Shown piece after piece: positions 42,183-52,282 of a stretch of 64,000 bases of DNA (its first letter is position 1; every line of letters starts with the position of its first letter). Below the pieces are notes generated by a model. The model was not told where the DNA came from. It worked only from the letters and a program-made list of their open reading frames with translations, and ran no database searches. Source of the DNA: Ekhidna lutea (lineage in GTDB: Bacteria > Bacteroidota > Bacteroidia > Cytophagales > Cyclobacteriaceae); contig NZ_FZPD01000001.1 of NCBI RefSeq assembly GCF_900188325.1, positions 744,001-808,000 of the forward strand. Direction: 5' to 3'. A program made the position numbers and the translations under genes.

Positions 42183-44369
42183 ATGGAGACAACTTCCGAA
42201 GTGAGTCTTAAGGATAGCCTTAAACGAGTATTTGGTTACGATAACTTTAGAGGAAAGCAAGAGGAAATTATTCACAATATTCTCGACAGGCAAAATACGT
42301 TTGTTATTATGCCGACAGGTGCTGGTAAATCTTTGTGTTATCAGTTACCTGCCATTGTCCAGGAAGGAACTGCCATAGTGATTTCACCATTGATTGCACT
42401 TATGAAAAATCAGGTAGATCAGATGAATGCAGTGGGTATTCACGCCCGGTTTCTAAATTCAACTTTAACCAAATCTGAGAGCAATAGGGTAAAAAAAGAT
42501 ACAATCTCAGGGATCGTAAAGCTGCTATATGTAGCCCCCGAGTCACTTACAAAAGAAGAGAACGTAGCGTTTCTTAAGCAAGCTACAATTTCATTTGTAG
42601 CGATTGATGAAGCACACTGTATATCCGAGTGGGGGCATGACTTCCGCCCAGAATATCGCCGAATTAAAGATATAATAGGTCAACTAGGCGATATACCGAT
42701 TATCGCTTTAACAGCAACGGCAACACCCAAAGTGCAACTGGACATTCAGAAAAACCTTTCTATGGATGGTGCTGAGTTGTATAAATCTTCTTTTAACAGA
42801 ACCAATTTGTATTATGAGGTGCGTCCAAAGAAGAATGCAAAAAAACAGCTGATAAGGTTCATAAAAGATCATAAAGGTGCAAGTGGAATCATATACTGCT
42901 TAAGTCGAAAGAAAGTTGAGGAGATTGCGGAATTCTTGAGAGTCAATGACATTAATGCCGCACCTTACCATGCGGGAATGGAATCTAAGGAGCGAATGAA
43001 AAATCAGGACGGATTCCTAAATGAAGATATAGATGTGATTGTGGCTACCATAGCTTTTGGTATGGGGATTGATAAACCGGATGTGAGGTTTGTTGTTCAC
43101 TATGATGCACCAAAATCGATTGAGGGATACTACCAGGAAACAGGGAGAGCAGGGAGAGATGGAATCAGCAGCAACTGCCTGATGTTTTACTCCTACAACG
43201 ACATACTGAAGCTTGAAAAATTCAATAAAGATAAAGCAGTAACTGAACGGGAAAATGCAAGGTTTTTATTGGAGGAAATGGCTTCATACGCTGATTCTGC
43301 AATATGTCGTAGAAAACAGTTACTCCATTACTTCGGCGAAGAATTTACGGTAGATAATTGTGGTCAGTGCGACAACTGCGTACATCCTAAAGAGCAATTT
43401 GAAGGTAAAGAAATGATCAAGCTGGTCATTGAAGCAGTTGGTCAGACTAACGAACGTTTCGATATTAACCACTTAGCAGCAGTGATAATAGGTAAGAATA
43501 CACAGCATGTAAAAAGCTATGATCATGACAAGCTAGATGTATTCGGCAAAGGGAAAGATATTAGTGATGAAAATCTTTGGAGGTCGGTAATAAGGCAAAC
43601 ATTGCTGCACGAGTTTCTAAAGAAAGATATTGAGAATCCTTCTGTATTTAAAGTTTCTAAAAAAGGTCAGGAGTTTTTGAAGAAGCCATATTCTCATATG
43701 CTTTCAAAAGATCATGAACATACAGCAGAAGGCGATAATGAAGAAGATACCGACAGGATTCCGCTTAATGTGAGCGCATACGATAAAACGCTTTTCGGTA
43801 TACTAAAAAAGCTACGAAAGGATATAGCTCATGAGGAAGATATCCCTCCATATGTGATTTTCAGCGACCCATCACTGGAAGAGATGTGTACAGTCTATCC
43901 TACTACTATGGATGATCTCAAGCAGATTGTCGGTGTAGGAGAGAGTAAGGCGAAAAAGTTTGGAGATCCTTTTCTTCAAATGATAGAAGAATATATTGAA
44001 GAAAATGATATAGTAACCGCGTCAGATGTATTAGTAAAAACTTCCGGAACTAAATCTAAGAATAAAATATACATTATTCAGCACATCGATCAGAAGATGG
44101 ATTTTGAAGAAATAGCAGAGGCCAGGGGAATGAAATATGAAGATGTGATTGCTGAAGTTGAAAACATATGCTACTCGGGCACCAAGCTAAATATCGATTA
44201 TTATATCGATCAGCTTCTGGATGATGATCGGCAGGATGATATTTATGATTATTTCCTAAACGCTGAAACGGATGAGTTGAAAGTAGCCATGGAAGAGCTT
44301 GGTGAGTATTATTCTGAGGATGAGGTACGATTGATGCGGGTGAAATTTATGTCAGAATATGCCCATTAA
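42183..44369 (+). CDS. recQ: ATP-dependent DNA helicase RecQ
   Basis: 728 residues from ATG 42183 (the TTG at 42129 would add 18 residues with no homology). SF2 helicase motifs are MPTGAGKSLCYQLPA, DEAHC, LTATATPKVQ and QETGRAGRD. Four zinc-site cysteines follow (C.RKQLLHYFGEE, CGQCDNC). The HRDC domain (about 540-620) is followed by a C-terminal helical extension (DFEEIAEARGMKYEDVIAEV). It unwinds DNA in recombination and repair. Confidence 0.96.
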   Translation: METTSEVSLKDSLKRVFGYDNFRGKQEEIIHNILDRQNTFVIMPTGAGKSLCYQLPAIVQEGTAIVISPLIALMKNQVDQMNAVGIHARFLNSTLTKSESNRVKKDTISGIVKLLYVAPESLTKEENVAFLKQATISFVAIDEAHCISEWGHDFRPEYRRIKDIIGQLGDIPIIALTATATPKVQLDIQKNLSMDGAELYKSSFNRTNLYYEVRPKKNAKKQLIRFIKDHKGASGIIYCLSRKKVEEIAEFLRVNDINAAPYHAGMESKERMKNQDGFLNEDIDVIVATIAFGMGIDKPDVRFVVHYDAPKSIEGYYQETGRAGRDGISSNCLMFYSYNDILKLEKFNKDKAVTERENARFLLEEMASYADSAICRRKQLLHYFGEEFTVDNCGQCDNCVHPKEQFEGKEMIKLVIEAVGQTNERFDINHLAAVIIGKNTQHVKSYDHDKLDVFGKGKDISDENLWRSVIRQTLLHEFLKKDIENPSVFKVSKKGQEFLKKPYSHMLSKDHEHTAEGDNEEDTDRIPLNVSAYDKTLFGILKKLRKDIAHEEDIPPYVIFSDPSLEEMCTVYPTTMDDLKQIVGVGESKAKKFGDPFLQMIEEYIEENDIVTASDVLVKTSGTKSKNKIYIIQHIDQKMDFEEIAEARGMKYEDVIAEVENICYSGTKLNIDYYIDQLLDDDRQDDIYDYFLNAETDELKVAMEELGEYYSEDEVRLMRVKFMSEYAH

Positions 44370-44446
44370 TAGACAGCTTAGATTCTTGACTTTGAAAAAA
44401 GAAGGAATACGCTGAACTTAGCCCTCCGTTTGCAAAATCACACTCA

Positions 44447-45730
44447 ATGAACATACTCATACTTGGATCCGGAGGTCGCGAGCACGCACTAGCCTGGAAA
44501 GTAAAACAAAGCCCTAAATGCGGTAATATTTTCATAGCCCCTGGAAACGGCGGGACTCACAAAGTTGGCACAAACCTCGACATAGACCCTAAAAGCTTTG
44601 ATAGGGTAGGAGAAGCAATTAAAGAGCATGAAATAGATATGCTTATCGTAGGTCCTGAAGACCCACTCGTCCTTGGTATTGTCGATCACCTTAAAGCAAA
44701 CAAGAGTTTTAAAAAGCTAAGGATAATTGGCCCTACAGCAAAAGGCGCAATACTGGAAGGGAGTAAGGAATACGCCAAAGAATTCATGAATAAGTATGAA
44801 ATTCCTACTGCGGATTCCCGCACTGTCACCAAAGAAAACCTGGAAGAAACCATAAAATATATGGAACGACTTGAGCCTCCATATGTCTTAAAGGCAGACG
44901 GTTTAGCTGGAGGTAAAGGTGTGATAATTACCGAGGAGTTAGAGGATGCAAGAAAATCACTCAGAGAGTTGATTGAGGATAAGAAATTTGGAGAAGCCAG
45001 CGAAAAAGTATTGTTGGAGCAATTTTTAAAAGGCATTGAAGTCTCGTTTTTTGTTATTACAGATGGAAAAGATTATCGCATCCTGCCTGAAGCAAAGGAT
45101 TATAAACGAATAGGCGAAAAAGACACTGGACTGAATACTGGAGGAATGGGTGCAGTCTCTCCTGTTGTATTTGCAGACAGAGCCTTTAAGGAGAAAGTGA
45201 ACAAACGCATTATTAAGCCAACGATAGAAGGTTTGAAGAAGGAAAAAATTGACTACTGTGGATTTATCTTTTTTGGGCTGATAAATGTTGGTGGCGACCC
45301 ATATGTCATTGAGTATAATGTACGTATGGGTGATCCTGAAACCGAAGTGGTTCTGCCTCGAATCAAAACAGATTTCCTTGAGCTATTAGTGGCAGCAGCC
45401 GATAAAAATCTCGTTGATACAGAGATCGAGTATGAGCGTTTTTCAGCTTCGACGGTAATGTATGTAAGTCGTGGCTATCCTGAATTTTATGAAAAGGGTC
45501 ATGAAATTACCATTGGAGATATTAGATCAGTACTTCCTTTTCATGCAGGTACCAAAATGACTGACGGAAAACTAGTGACAAATGGCGGCAGAGTCATTGC
45601 TTTAACCGGACTAGGTAAAAACCTTGGAGAGGCATTGAGCAAGTCATATGCAGGAGGCAAAGAAGTAAACTGGGAAGGGAAGAGATATCGTAGTGATATT
45701 GGTTTTGACCTGAAAGAACTTGGTCAGTAG
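44447..45730 (+). CDS. purD: Phosphoribosylamine--glycine ligase (purine synthesis)
   Basis: 427 residues, the normal length. GSGGREHALAWKV at the N-terminus is the PurD N-domain. The ATP-grasp domain (about 100-330) has LKADGLAGGKGV and KDTGLNTGGMGAVSPV. YNVRMGDPETEVVLPRIKTD is the metal/ATP site. It makes GAR from phosphoribosylamine, glycine and ATP. It stands alone in this direction. Confidence 0.97.
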   Translation: MNILILGSGGREHALAWKVKQSPKCGNIFIAPGNGGTHKVGTNLDIDPKSFDRVGEAIKEHEIDMLIVGPEDPLVLGIVDHLKANKSFKKLRIIGPTAKGAILEGSKEYAKEFMNKYEIPTADSRTVTKENLEETIKYMERLEPPYVLKADGLAGGKGVIITEELEDARKSLRELIEDKKFGEASEKVLLEQFLKGIEVSFFVITDGKDYRILPEAKDYKRIGEKDTGLNTGGMGAVSPVVFADRAFKEKVNKRIIKPTIEGLKKEKIDYCGFIFFGLINVGGDPYVIEYNVRMGDPETEVVLPRIKTDFLELLVAAADKNLVDTEIEYERFSASTVMYVSRGYPEFYEKGHEITIGDIRSVLPFHAGTKMTDGKLVTNGGRVIALTGLGKNLGEALSKSYAGGKEVNWEGKRYRSDIGFDLKELGQ

Positions 45731-45784
45731 GATTCCTTGTTTTAATATTCAAATTCGTCCAGATATCTATTAGATTACGGAACT

Positions 45785-46927
45785 ATGGGATGCGCAAGTT
45801 GCGGTACGAATGGATCAGCCGGATGTAAAAACAACGGCCATTGCAGCACAGGAGGCTGTAATAAATTGAATGTGTTTGATTGGCTTTCAAACATGGATGT
45901 TCCTGCAATGCATCGATTTGATGTGGCCGAGATTCGCTTCAAAAACGGGCGAAAAGAATTTTACAGAAACTCCAATAAATTAGATATTGTAACAGGAGAT
46001 CCAGTGGTTGTCGATGTACCAAATGGCCACCATATAGGATATGTTTCATTACAAGGTGAACTTGTGAGACTTCAGATGACAAAAAAGGGGGTCAACGATG
46101 ATGAAGGAGTAAGGGAGATTTACCGGAAAGCCACTACGAGGGACATGGAGCGATGGGATCAAGCCAGAAATCGTGAGGAGGCAGTTATGTATCGTACCAA
46201 AGAAATCATTCAGGATACCAAACTTGAAATGAAGCTCACGGATGTGGAATTTCAGGCAGACGGGACTAAAGCAACATTCTTTTATTCTGCTGAGGGGAGA
46301 GTGGATTTTAGAGAACTCATAAAAATACTAGCTGGGGAGTTTAAAATTCGTGTAGAAATGCGGCAAATAAGTGTACGGCAGGAAGCAGGCCGCATTGGTG
46401 GAATTGGTGTATGTGGTAGAGAGTTATGCTGCTCCACCTGGCTAACGGACTTTAAAAATGTCTCAACATCAGCTGCTAGATATCAAAAATTATCACTAAA
46501 TCCCAGCAAACTCTCAGGGCAGTGCGGCAGGCTAAAATGTTGTCTAAACTATGAGTTGGATACTTATATGGAGGCGCTTGAGAACATCCCGGAGGTAGAG
46601 TCACCATTAAAAACTCAGCGAGGAAATGCCAAGCTACAGAAAACGGATATTTTCCGAAAGATCATGTGGTTTGGATATGATGATGACAACAATTGGCATT
46701 CTGTAGATGTTGGAAGAGTAAAGGAAATACAAGCATTAAATAAGAAAGGGCAAAAGCCATTCTCGTTGCTGGAGGATGAAGTTGAAGCTGAAACGCTGGA
46801 AACATCATCAATCAACAGTGACCTGGAAGCAATGGATCGGAAGTTTAGCGGCAAAGGGAAAAAGAAGAAGAAAAAGAAACGAAAGTTTCGAGGAAAGAAG
46901 CCAAACCAAAAATCAGAAAAATCTTAA
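45785..46927 (+). CDS. ricT: PSP1-domain protein (RicT/YaaT family)
   Basis: 380 residues. A cysteine-rich N-terminus (MGCASCGTNGSAGCKNNGHC) has seven cysteines in the first 25 residues. The PSP1 domain lies about 40-280, with CGRELCCSTWLTDF and QCGRLKCCLNYELD. The C-terminus is basic (KKKKKKRKFRGKK). In Bacillus, RicT is part of an Fe-S-binding complex that affects RNase Y and RNA processing. The Bacteroidota role is not established. The gldH gene follows after one base. Confidence 0.88.
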   Translation: MGCASCGTNGSAGCKNNGHCSTGGCNKLNVFDWLSNMDVPAMHRFDVAEIRFKNGRKEFYRNSNKLDIVTGDPVVVDVPNGHHIGYVSLQGELVRLQMTKKGVNDDEGVREIYRKATTRDMERWDQARNREEAVMYRTKEIIQDTKLEMKLTDVEFQADGTKATFFYSAEGRVDFRELIKILAGEFKIRVEMRQISVRQEAGRIGGIGVCGRELCCSTWLTDFKNVSTSAARYQKLSLNPSKLSGQCGRLKCCLNYELDTYMEALENIPEVESPLKTQRGNAKLQKTDIFRKIMWFGYDDDNNWHSVDVGRVKEIQALNKKGQKPFSLLEDEVEAETLETSSINSDLEAMDRKFSGKGKKKKKKKRKFRGKKPNQKSEKS

Positions 46928-46928
46928 T

Positions 46929-47396
46929 ATGCGGTATTTAAGCACATTCATTTTATGCATTGTTCTTATATCATGTGACTCAAGCAGAGTGTATGAAGAT
47001 TTCAATGATATGGAGGAGGCCTTTTGGCATCTGGATTCAATTCAGACCTTTACCTTTCAAATTGAAGATCCTTCTCAGAGATATCACCTTATGGCTAACT
47101 TCAGGAATGCATCTTCATATCCTTTTTATAATCTGTATTTTCAATACACCGTGAAAGATTCTCTCGATAATATACTCGATCAGAAACTAAAACAAGTAAA
47201 CTTATTTGATCCTAAGACCGGAGAACCTTATGGAAGTGGTCTGGGAGATCTTTTTGATCACTCCTTCGTACTTGAGGAAGACTATCAGTTTCCAGCTGAG
47301 GGAACCTATTCCCTTTCCTTTGAGCAGTACATGAGACGTGATACCCTTCCATTTATTCTGTCGGTTGGTGCGAGGGTAGAGTTCGCAAAACAATAA
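46929..47396 (+). CDS. gldH: Gliding motility lipoprotein GldH
   Basis: 155 residues from ATG 46929, with lipobox LISC at the N-terminus (MRYLSTFILCIVLISCDSS). Motifs typical of GldH are WHLDSIQTFTFQIEDPSQRY, FRNASSYPFYNLY and GSGLGDLFDHSFVLEEDYQF. It is an outer-membrane lipoprotein needed for gliding motility in Flavobacterium. It follows ricT after one base, the same order as in many Bacteroidota, so it is co-transcribed with it. Confidence 0.92.
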   Translation: MRYLSTFILCIVLISCDSSRVYEDFNDMEEAFWHLDSIQTFTFQIEDPSQRYHLMANFRNASSYPFYNLYFQYTVKDSLDNILDQKLKQVNLFDPKTGEPYGSGLGDLFDHSFVLEEDYQFPAEGTYSLSFEQYMRRDTLPFILSVGARVEFAKQ

Positions 47397-47482
47397 TCAT
47401 TCATTATATCCTTCAGTTAATTCTCTTGGAATACCTTTAATTCAACGATAAGGAAGACCAGAGGAAAGTAATTATTAACTGC

Positions 47483-50400
47483 TTAATTCGAATACAAAAA
47501 CTTTCGCATTTTTTCTTTTGCGCTTTCAGGATCTAGCCAAAGCTCACGACTGTGGAAACGTACATGGGGCCAGTTTTTCATCTGTAAATGAAAATGCTGA
47601 AATGCATAGATCTGTTTTGGAGATAGGGCTTGATAATAGCGTTCATCATCTGTCAATATTAGTCCCGTATACGTTTTATTCTTCTTCACTGAGAGGTCGG
47701 CAAATGGTAATTCTTTAGCTAATTCAAACCCTTCAAACTCATGGAAGGATTTGTCCTGGATCCTGTTTCGTAAGAACCAATCCACATGATGCTCTTCATA
47801 TTTTGGAAGGTGTGGGGTCCATTGGCCTGTACTTACATTCCATGCATATTCCAGGTATTTTTTTAGCAGTTTAGGTCCCTCGTTTTTGGTGTCTTCGGTT
47901 CGCAATAGTTGGGGGAGTATACTGCAAACAACCAGCACTTTTTCCCTTGCTCTTGTTACCGCAACGTTGAGCCTGTTTTCGCCACCGGCAGCATTCAGAC
48001 TGCCAAACTGGAGTTTTAGTTTGCCTTTTTTATCAGGAGCATACCCTATGCTGAAGATGATGATATCTCGTTCATCTCCTTGCACATTTTCAATATTTTT
48101 TACAAATAAAGAGTCAGGCAGCAGCATGTTTTTCTGAGCAGATTTTTCTTCCAGTAAATCCAGAATTAGCCCTTGTTGACGATAATTAAATGTAACGATC
48201 CCTATTTCCTTTTCGGGCTCATTCTCCAATATTTTTAATGTTTGAGCTACTACTTCACCGGCTTCAATCTCATTGATTCCATCATCCCAGACACCCTTTG
48301 ATTGTACATATTCAATGGCTGCCTCGTGCTTATTTACGTAAGCATAATCCGGGAGTAAGCGCAGTTTGCCCTTATAGAAATGTTCATTGGAAAAATCAAT
48401 TAACTCTAAGGACTTACTTCTGTAGTGTCCGGCAAGACTTACTTCCGGGAGGTAATGCTTCGTAAGGTCGAGCAAAGAATCAATTGCCAGTTCTGGGGTG
48501 TCATCATCAGCGTCATCCCATCGCACACGGTATAGGTCGCTAGGTTGAAGCTGCATGCTGTCGCCGGACACAACGATCTGGCGCCCACGATACATAGCAG
48601 GAATGCCTCGTTCTGCAAAACATTGAGATGCCTCATCAAAAATGACCAGATCAAAACTTTCCTGCATTGGAAAAATCGCTGAGGCGCTTTCAGGTGAACA
48701 CATCCAACAAGGAAGTAATGTGAAAAGCTCTTCAGCAAATTCAGCTATAACTTTACGGATTGGCCATATTCTCCGTTTTTTCGTAACCTGATGCTGCAAG
48801 TCACGATAGGTAATGCGATTTTTCAGACGATTGTACTCGATGTTTTCATACGTTTTTTCTCGAGATTTTAAGAGAAGGATTTCTTTGCTCGCCTGTCTTT
48901 TAGCTTCAATTTGTTCTCTTAACTCTTCTGCCAATGCATCGAGCTTACCGGACGCTACATTTCTCAAATCTGGATATTTCGACTCAATGTGGTCAATCCA
49001 TGCAAGAGAGAGGCTGTTCTTAAAAAGTGTAATTGCTTCATCGATAGAACCATTCTGTTCGGTCATCTCGTCCAGGACCTTTGTTTCCTCAGAAGACAAA
49101 TTGGTTTTTAATTTGTGATACTCACAGATTGCGTCAAAATCTTTTTTCAACAGTTTTTCCAATCGATGCGGGTCTTCTTTTTTGAGAATGATAGCTCGAA
49201 TCTGATGTACATTGATGTATCGCTTCCAAAGTGTTAGCTGTTGAGGCACTTTGTGAACTAAAGAAATCAATTGGTCCAGTCTTTTGTGGTAGGCTTTATG
49301 ATCTACTTTTTTTACCGGGATATATTCATTTAATGAGCGCACCGTTTGTGCTACGGTGTACATATTCAATCCCATTTTCTGCCAGTAAAACCAATCTTGC
49401 AAATCGATCTTCCTAAAGCTTTCGGGGAAGTTGTGCAGCCAGGGGTTATCCTGAATTTGAGATAGCGAATGTTCGAAGTTCAAACGATTGTCAATACGTT
49501 CGACCAGCACATTGAATCCTCTTTTGTTGCTTTTAAGGTCATTGGCGACCATAACCCGTTTCAAAAAAGTCTTTTCTTTTGAAAACAACTTCCATTTGAG
49601 CCAGCTGAATGGATTTTTCCGTGCTCGCATAGCGGATTGAAGCACCTCCTGAAAACGTCCAAGATTTGAAGACTCAAGGGTACTTTCCACTCCCACTCCA
49701 CGGAAACAAGCCATCATTGTCCGCTCTGTCTGCGATAGCCAGTTTAAATCTTTCGTTGGTTTTTCACCATGTAGCTGCTGATAAACCTTAAAAACAACAG
49801 CTTCTTTCAGCCCTTCAAAAAGCTCGATCAACTCTGGAAGTTTAGTGGATAAATATTCTCCTGTTTCAAAATCAACAGGTTGTGAACAGAAACTTTTTGA
49901 AGTATCGATGAGCTTTTGATTGAACTCCGGCACTTCATAAAGCACGTTTTTTAACTGAACAAGATCTTTGGTTTGAAAAGTAGCGAAGGAGGGCCCCTTA
50001 GCCCAAAAATGGGTTCGCTTTTCAAACTTGTCAAAGTACCCTAGGTATGCTTTGAATTTTCTTTCTGTCTCACTGAGTGATGAGAAGTGAAAAGCTCTGT
50101 ATTCGAGGTTCATACTAAAGCTTTTTTCATCCGGACTGCTGGATAGGTACAGTTCCTTGACAGATTTTCCACATTCCGACTCGTCAAAAAGCGCTTCGCG
50201 AAACTCCTGAAGTTCTTCCACGATTTGATCTATTCTCCTACTTGCTTGTAGAAATCCACGCTCAAGCTGTATGGCGTCCAGACTATTATTCTTCTTCTCG
50301 TATACTTCGACTGATTCTATTTGTTGATCTATTTGCTCATAAATGGGCTTTCTGTCGTTTTTGAAATCATGCACCAGGGCCACAAAGTCATGCATCTCCT

Positions 50401-51475
50401 TCTCTTTAAGTCGCTGGTAGACCACATCCAGAGCCGCTTTTTTCTGACAAACAAGCAATACATTTTTACCCCTGGCAATGAAATCACAAATGAGGTTACT
50501 GATAAGCTGGGATTTGCCTGTGCCGGGAGGACCCTGGACCACCAGACTATTTCCTTTTTTTATCTCTTTCAGTGCATGCTCCTGATAGGCATCAAGTGGA
50601 AAAGGAGTGAAAGTATTTTCCTCATTTACCCGGTCAAATAGGGCAAGCTGATTTTCGTTTTCTTTTTGAACTTTTTTAACAAAAAATTCTTCCAAATCCG
50701 TCTCTTGCTGATCTTCCAAAAGTTTGACGTAATCGGGGACAAGATAGGAGCCTGACTGTGGGAAGATGCCCAGCACGGCATTAGGATACATTTTTAAAGC
50801 CCCAGTTTTTTCACTTGACTCTAATTGGGACTTTTTTAATTCGTTGAATGCTTTTAACTCGTCAGAAAAATTTTCCTGATTGAAGTTGATTTCAACGCCG
50901 GTGTTTTTTAAAAGCTCGTAAAGTTGTGTTCTAAAGACCGTGTCATCTCTGTCATAATCATCAATGACTGTTTCTATGAGTTCCTCATCTAGGGGGATTT
51001 GATTGTAGTAGGAATAAGCAAGAAGAAAGGTTTTATTCAAAGTGATATTTACATCCTCCCTTCTAGACAAAAACCACTCATTCTCACTTTTTTCAATAGC
51101 GACAGGAAAGAATAATAGCGGACATCTTACGAGAGTTTCATCGGCAAATTTACCTTTGATAAAGGGCCATCCTATGTAAAGATCTTTAGCGCCACGCTCA
51201 TCAAAAATGAACTTTTCGATGCGCTTAATTTTCTTCAGACGTTTGCTGAGTTCGTTTGCAGACTTATTTCTGCTATCAACTTCACTACAAAGCAGAATCT
51301 TTTTTTGCTGCTCTATAAGTTTCTTAATTATTTCAAAACTGGCTTCATTTTCGGCGTAATCGAAATCATGGATATCAATGAATTGATCCTTCAGTAACCG
51401 GAGTAATAATAGCGAGCGATTATTGCCAGAAAGATTGCTTAGGCGCCTTAAGTATGACTTGAGAATTTTCTGCAT
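47483..51475 (-). CDS. Large DUF4011-type superfamily 1 helicase with degenerate nuclease-like C-terminus
   Basis: 1330 residues. The N-terminus (YLRRLSNLSGNNRSLLLLRL) is a DUF4011-like domain (about 1-200). Helicase core: Walker A VVQGPPGTGKSQLISNLIC at about 314, DLVIFDEASQC at about 945, GENRLNVAVTRAREKVLVVC near the end. A small C-terminal domain (about 1262-1330; TYTGLILTDDERYYQALSPK ...VRFHSRELWLDPESA) resembles the Vsr/MTES_1575-type nuclease fold but has lost the usual catalytic acidic pattern. Similar helicases occur in defence systems. Role here unknown. Confidence 0.85.
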   Translation of the reverse strand: MQKILKSYLRRLSNLSGNNRSLLLLRLLKDQFIDIHDFDYAENEASFEIIKKLIEQQKKILLCSEVDSRNKSANELSKRLKKIKRIEKFIFDERGAKDLYIGWPFIKGKFADETLVRCPLLFFPVAIEKSENEWFLSRREDVNITLNKTFLLAYSYYNQIPLDEELIETVIDDYDRDDTVFRTQLYELLKNTGVEINFNQENFSDELKAFNELKKSQLESSEKTGALKMYPNAVLGIFPQSGSYLVPDYVKLLEDQQETDLEEFFVKKVQKENENQLALFDRVNEENTFTPFPLDAYQEHALKEIKKGNSLVVQGPPGTGKSQLISNLICDFIARGKNVLLVCQKKAALDVVYQRLKEKEMHDFVALVHDFKNDRKPIYEQIDQQIESVEVYEKKNNSLDAIQLERGFLQASRRIDQIVEELQEFREALFDESECGKSVKELYLSSSPDEKSFSMNLEYRAFHFSSLSETERKFKAYLGYFDKFEKRTHFWAKGPSFATFQTKDLVQLKNVLYEVPEFNQKLIDTSKSFCSQPVDFETGEYLSTKLPELIELFEGLKEAVVFKVYQQLHGEKPTKDLNWLSQTERTMMACFRGVGVESTLESSNLGRFQEVLQSAMRARKNPFSWLKWKLFSKEKTFLKRVMVANDLKSNKRGFNVLVERIDNRLNFEHSLSQIQDNPWLHNFPESFRKIDLQDWFYWQKMGLNMYTVAQTVRSLNEYIPVKKVDHKAYHKRLDQLISLVHKVPQQLTLWKRYINVHQIRAIILKKEDPHRLEKLLKKDFDAICEYHKLKTNLSSEETKVLDEMTEQNGSIDEAITLFKNSLSLAWIDHIESKYPDLRNVASGKLDALAEELREQIEAKRQASKEILLLKSREKTYENIEYNRLKNRITYRDLQHQVTKKRRIWPIRKVIAEFAEELFTLLPCWMCSPESASAIFPMQESFDLVIFDEASQCFAERGIPAMYRGRQIVVSGDSMQLQPSDLYRVRWDDADDDTPELAIDSLLDLTKHYLPEVSLAGHYRSKSLELIDFSNEHFYKGKLRLLPDYAYVNKHEAAIEYVQSKGVWDDGINEIEAGEVVAQTLKILENEPEKEIGIVTFNYRQQGLILDLLEEKSAQKNMLLPDSLFVKNIENVQGDERDIIIFSIGYAPDKKGKLKLQFGSLNAAGGENRLNVAVTRAREKVLVVCSILPQLLRTEDTKNEGPKLLKKYLEYAWNVSTGQWTPHLPKYEEHHVDWFLRNRIQDKSFHEFEGFELAKELPFADLSVKKNKTYTGLILTDDERYYQALSPKQIYAFQHFHLQMKNWPHVRFHSRELWLDPESAKEKMRKFLYSN

Positions 51476-51478
51476 AGC

Positions 51479-52189
51479 CTATTCCAAATATGGCTTTAAT
51501 CTTATGAAAGTACTGTCGTCCAGTGCTTTTATTTTTTTTAACTCTTGGGGACTCATAATGTCACCATGCTCTCTTCTGTAATTGATAATTACCCAAGCCA
51601 GGTCATATGAAACATAAGGATGCTTTGCTAAATGCTTTATTGAATCGGAATTAATATTGAACTGGTTCACTGGGCTTAAAATCCTGAACTGCTCTAATAA
51701 TCTTGAAATGGTTTCGGGCTTCAATCCGTATACTTCATGTAGCTGCGTAGTGTCTGAAAAGCCTCCTAGTAAGTTTCTGTATTTGACTATGCGTTCTGAG
51801 TAGGCTGGTCCAATGCCTTTAATTTTCTGTAAATCTTCTTCAGTTGCAGTATTGAGATCATAGATGTCAATTGATTTGTTCTTGTTTGGGTTGACACTAC
51901 TTGATTTTTCTGTCTTTCTATTTTCATAAGTAGTTTTCTTCGGTAGGAATATGCTTTTTTCAAACTTGGGTTTGTTTTCTTTTATCTGGTAAGAAGCATG
52001 GACAGACTTAATCCATTCTATCGCGGAACTATCTGATCTGATTTCGACTTGATGCTTGATGCTGGCAACCCTTGTGTTGTAAAGAAAAATAGTGATTGAG
52101 ATCAATAGAATAAGGATTAATGATCCTTGTGCTTCAGTTCTGCTGAAGCCGATTGCACGAGAAATGGCGTTGATTAAAAATTTCAACAT
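51479..52189 (-). CDS. ComEA-like helix-hairpin-helix protein with membrane anchor
   Basis: 236 residues. One N-terminal membrane helix (about 22-40, GSLILILLISITIFLYNTR) and a charged linker precede helix-hairpin-helix repeats: DLNTATEEDLQKIKGIGPAY, then SDTTQLHEVYGLKPETISRL, and HPYVSYDLAWVIINYRREHG. ComEA-like proteins bind DNA in the periplasm during DNA uptake. The gene stops 3 bases before the helicase start, so the two form one transcript. Confidence 0.85.
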   Translation of the reverse strand: MLKFLINAISRAIGFSRTEAQGSLILILLISITIFLYNTRVASIKHQVEIRSDSSAIEWIKSVHASYQIKENKPKFEKSIFLPKKTTYENRKTEKSSSVNPNKNKSIDIYDLNTATEEDLQKIKGIGPAYSERIVKYRNLLGGFSDTTQLHEVYGLKPETISRLLEQFRILSPVNQFNINSDSIKHLAKHPYVSYDLAWVIINYRREHGDIMSPQELKKIKALDDSTFIRLKPYLE

Positions 52190-52255
52190 TATTTATAATG
52201 ATTCTAAATAAGAATTGTCTGATTTTTATCACCTCCAATATAGGGAACCCACTGT

Positions 52256-52263
52256 TATTTTTG
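52256..52263 (+). promoter_or_regulatory. Bacteroidota -7 box (TATTTTTG) for hemA
   Basis: TATTTTTG is 19 bases before ATG 52283 and fits TAnnTTTG. No good -33 box was seen. Confidence 0.4.
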
Positions 52264-52282
52264 CACTTCCTAATTGATTGAG

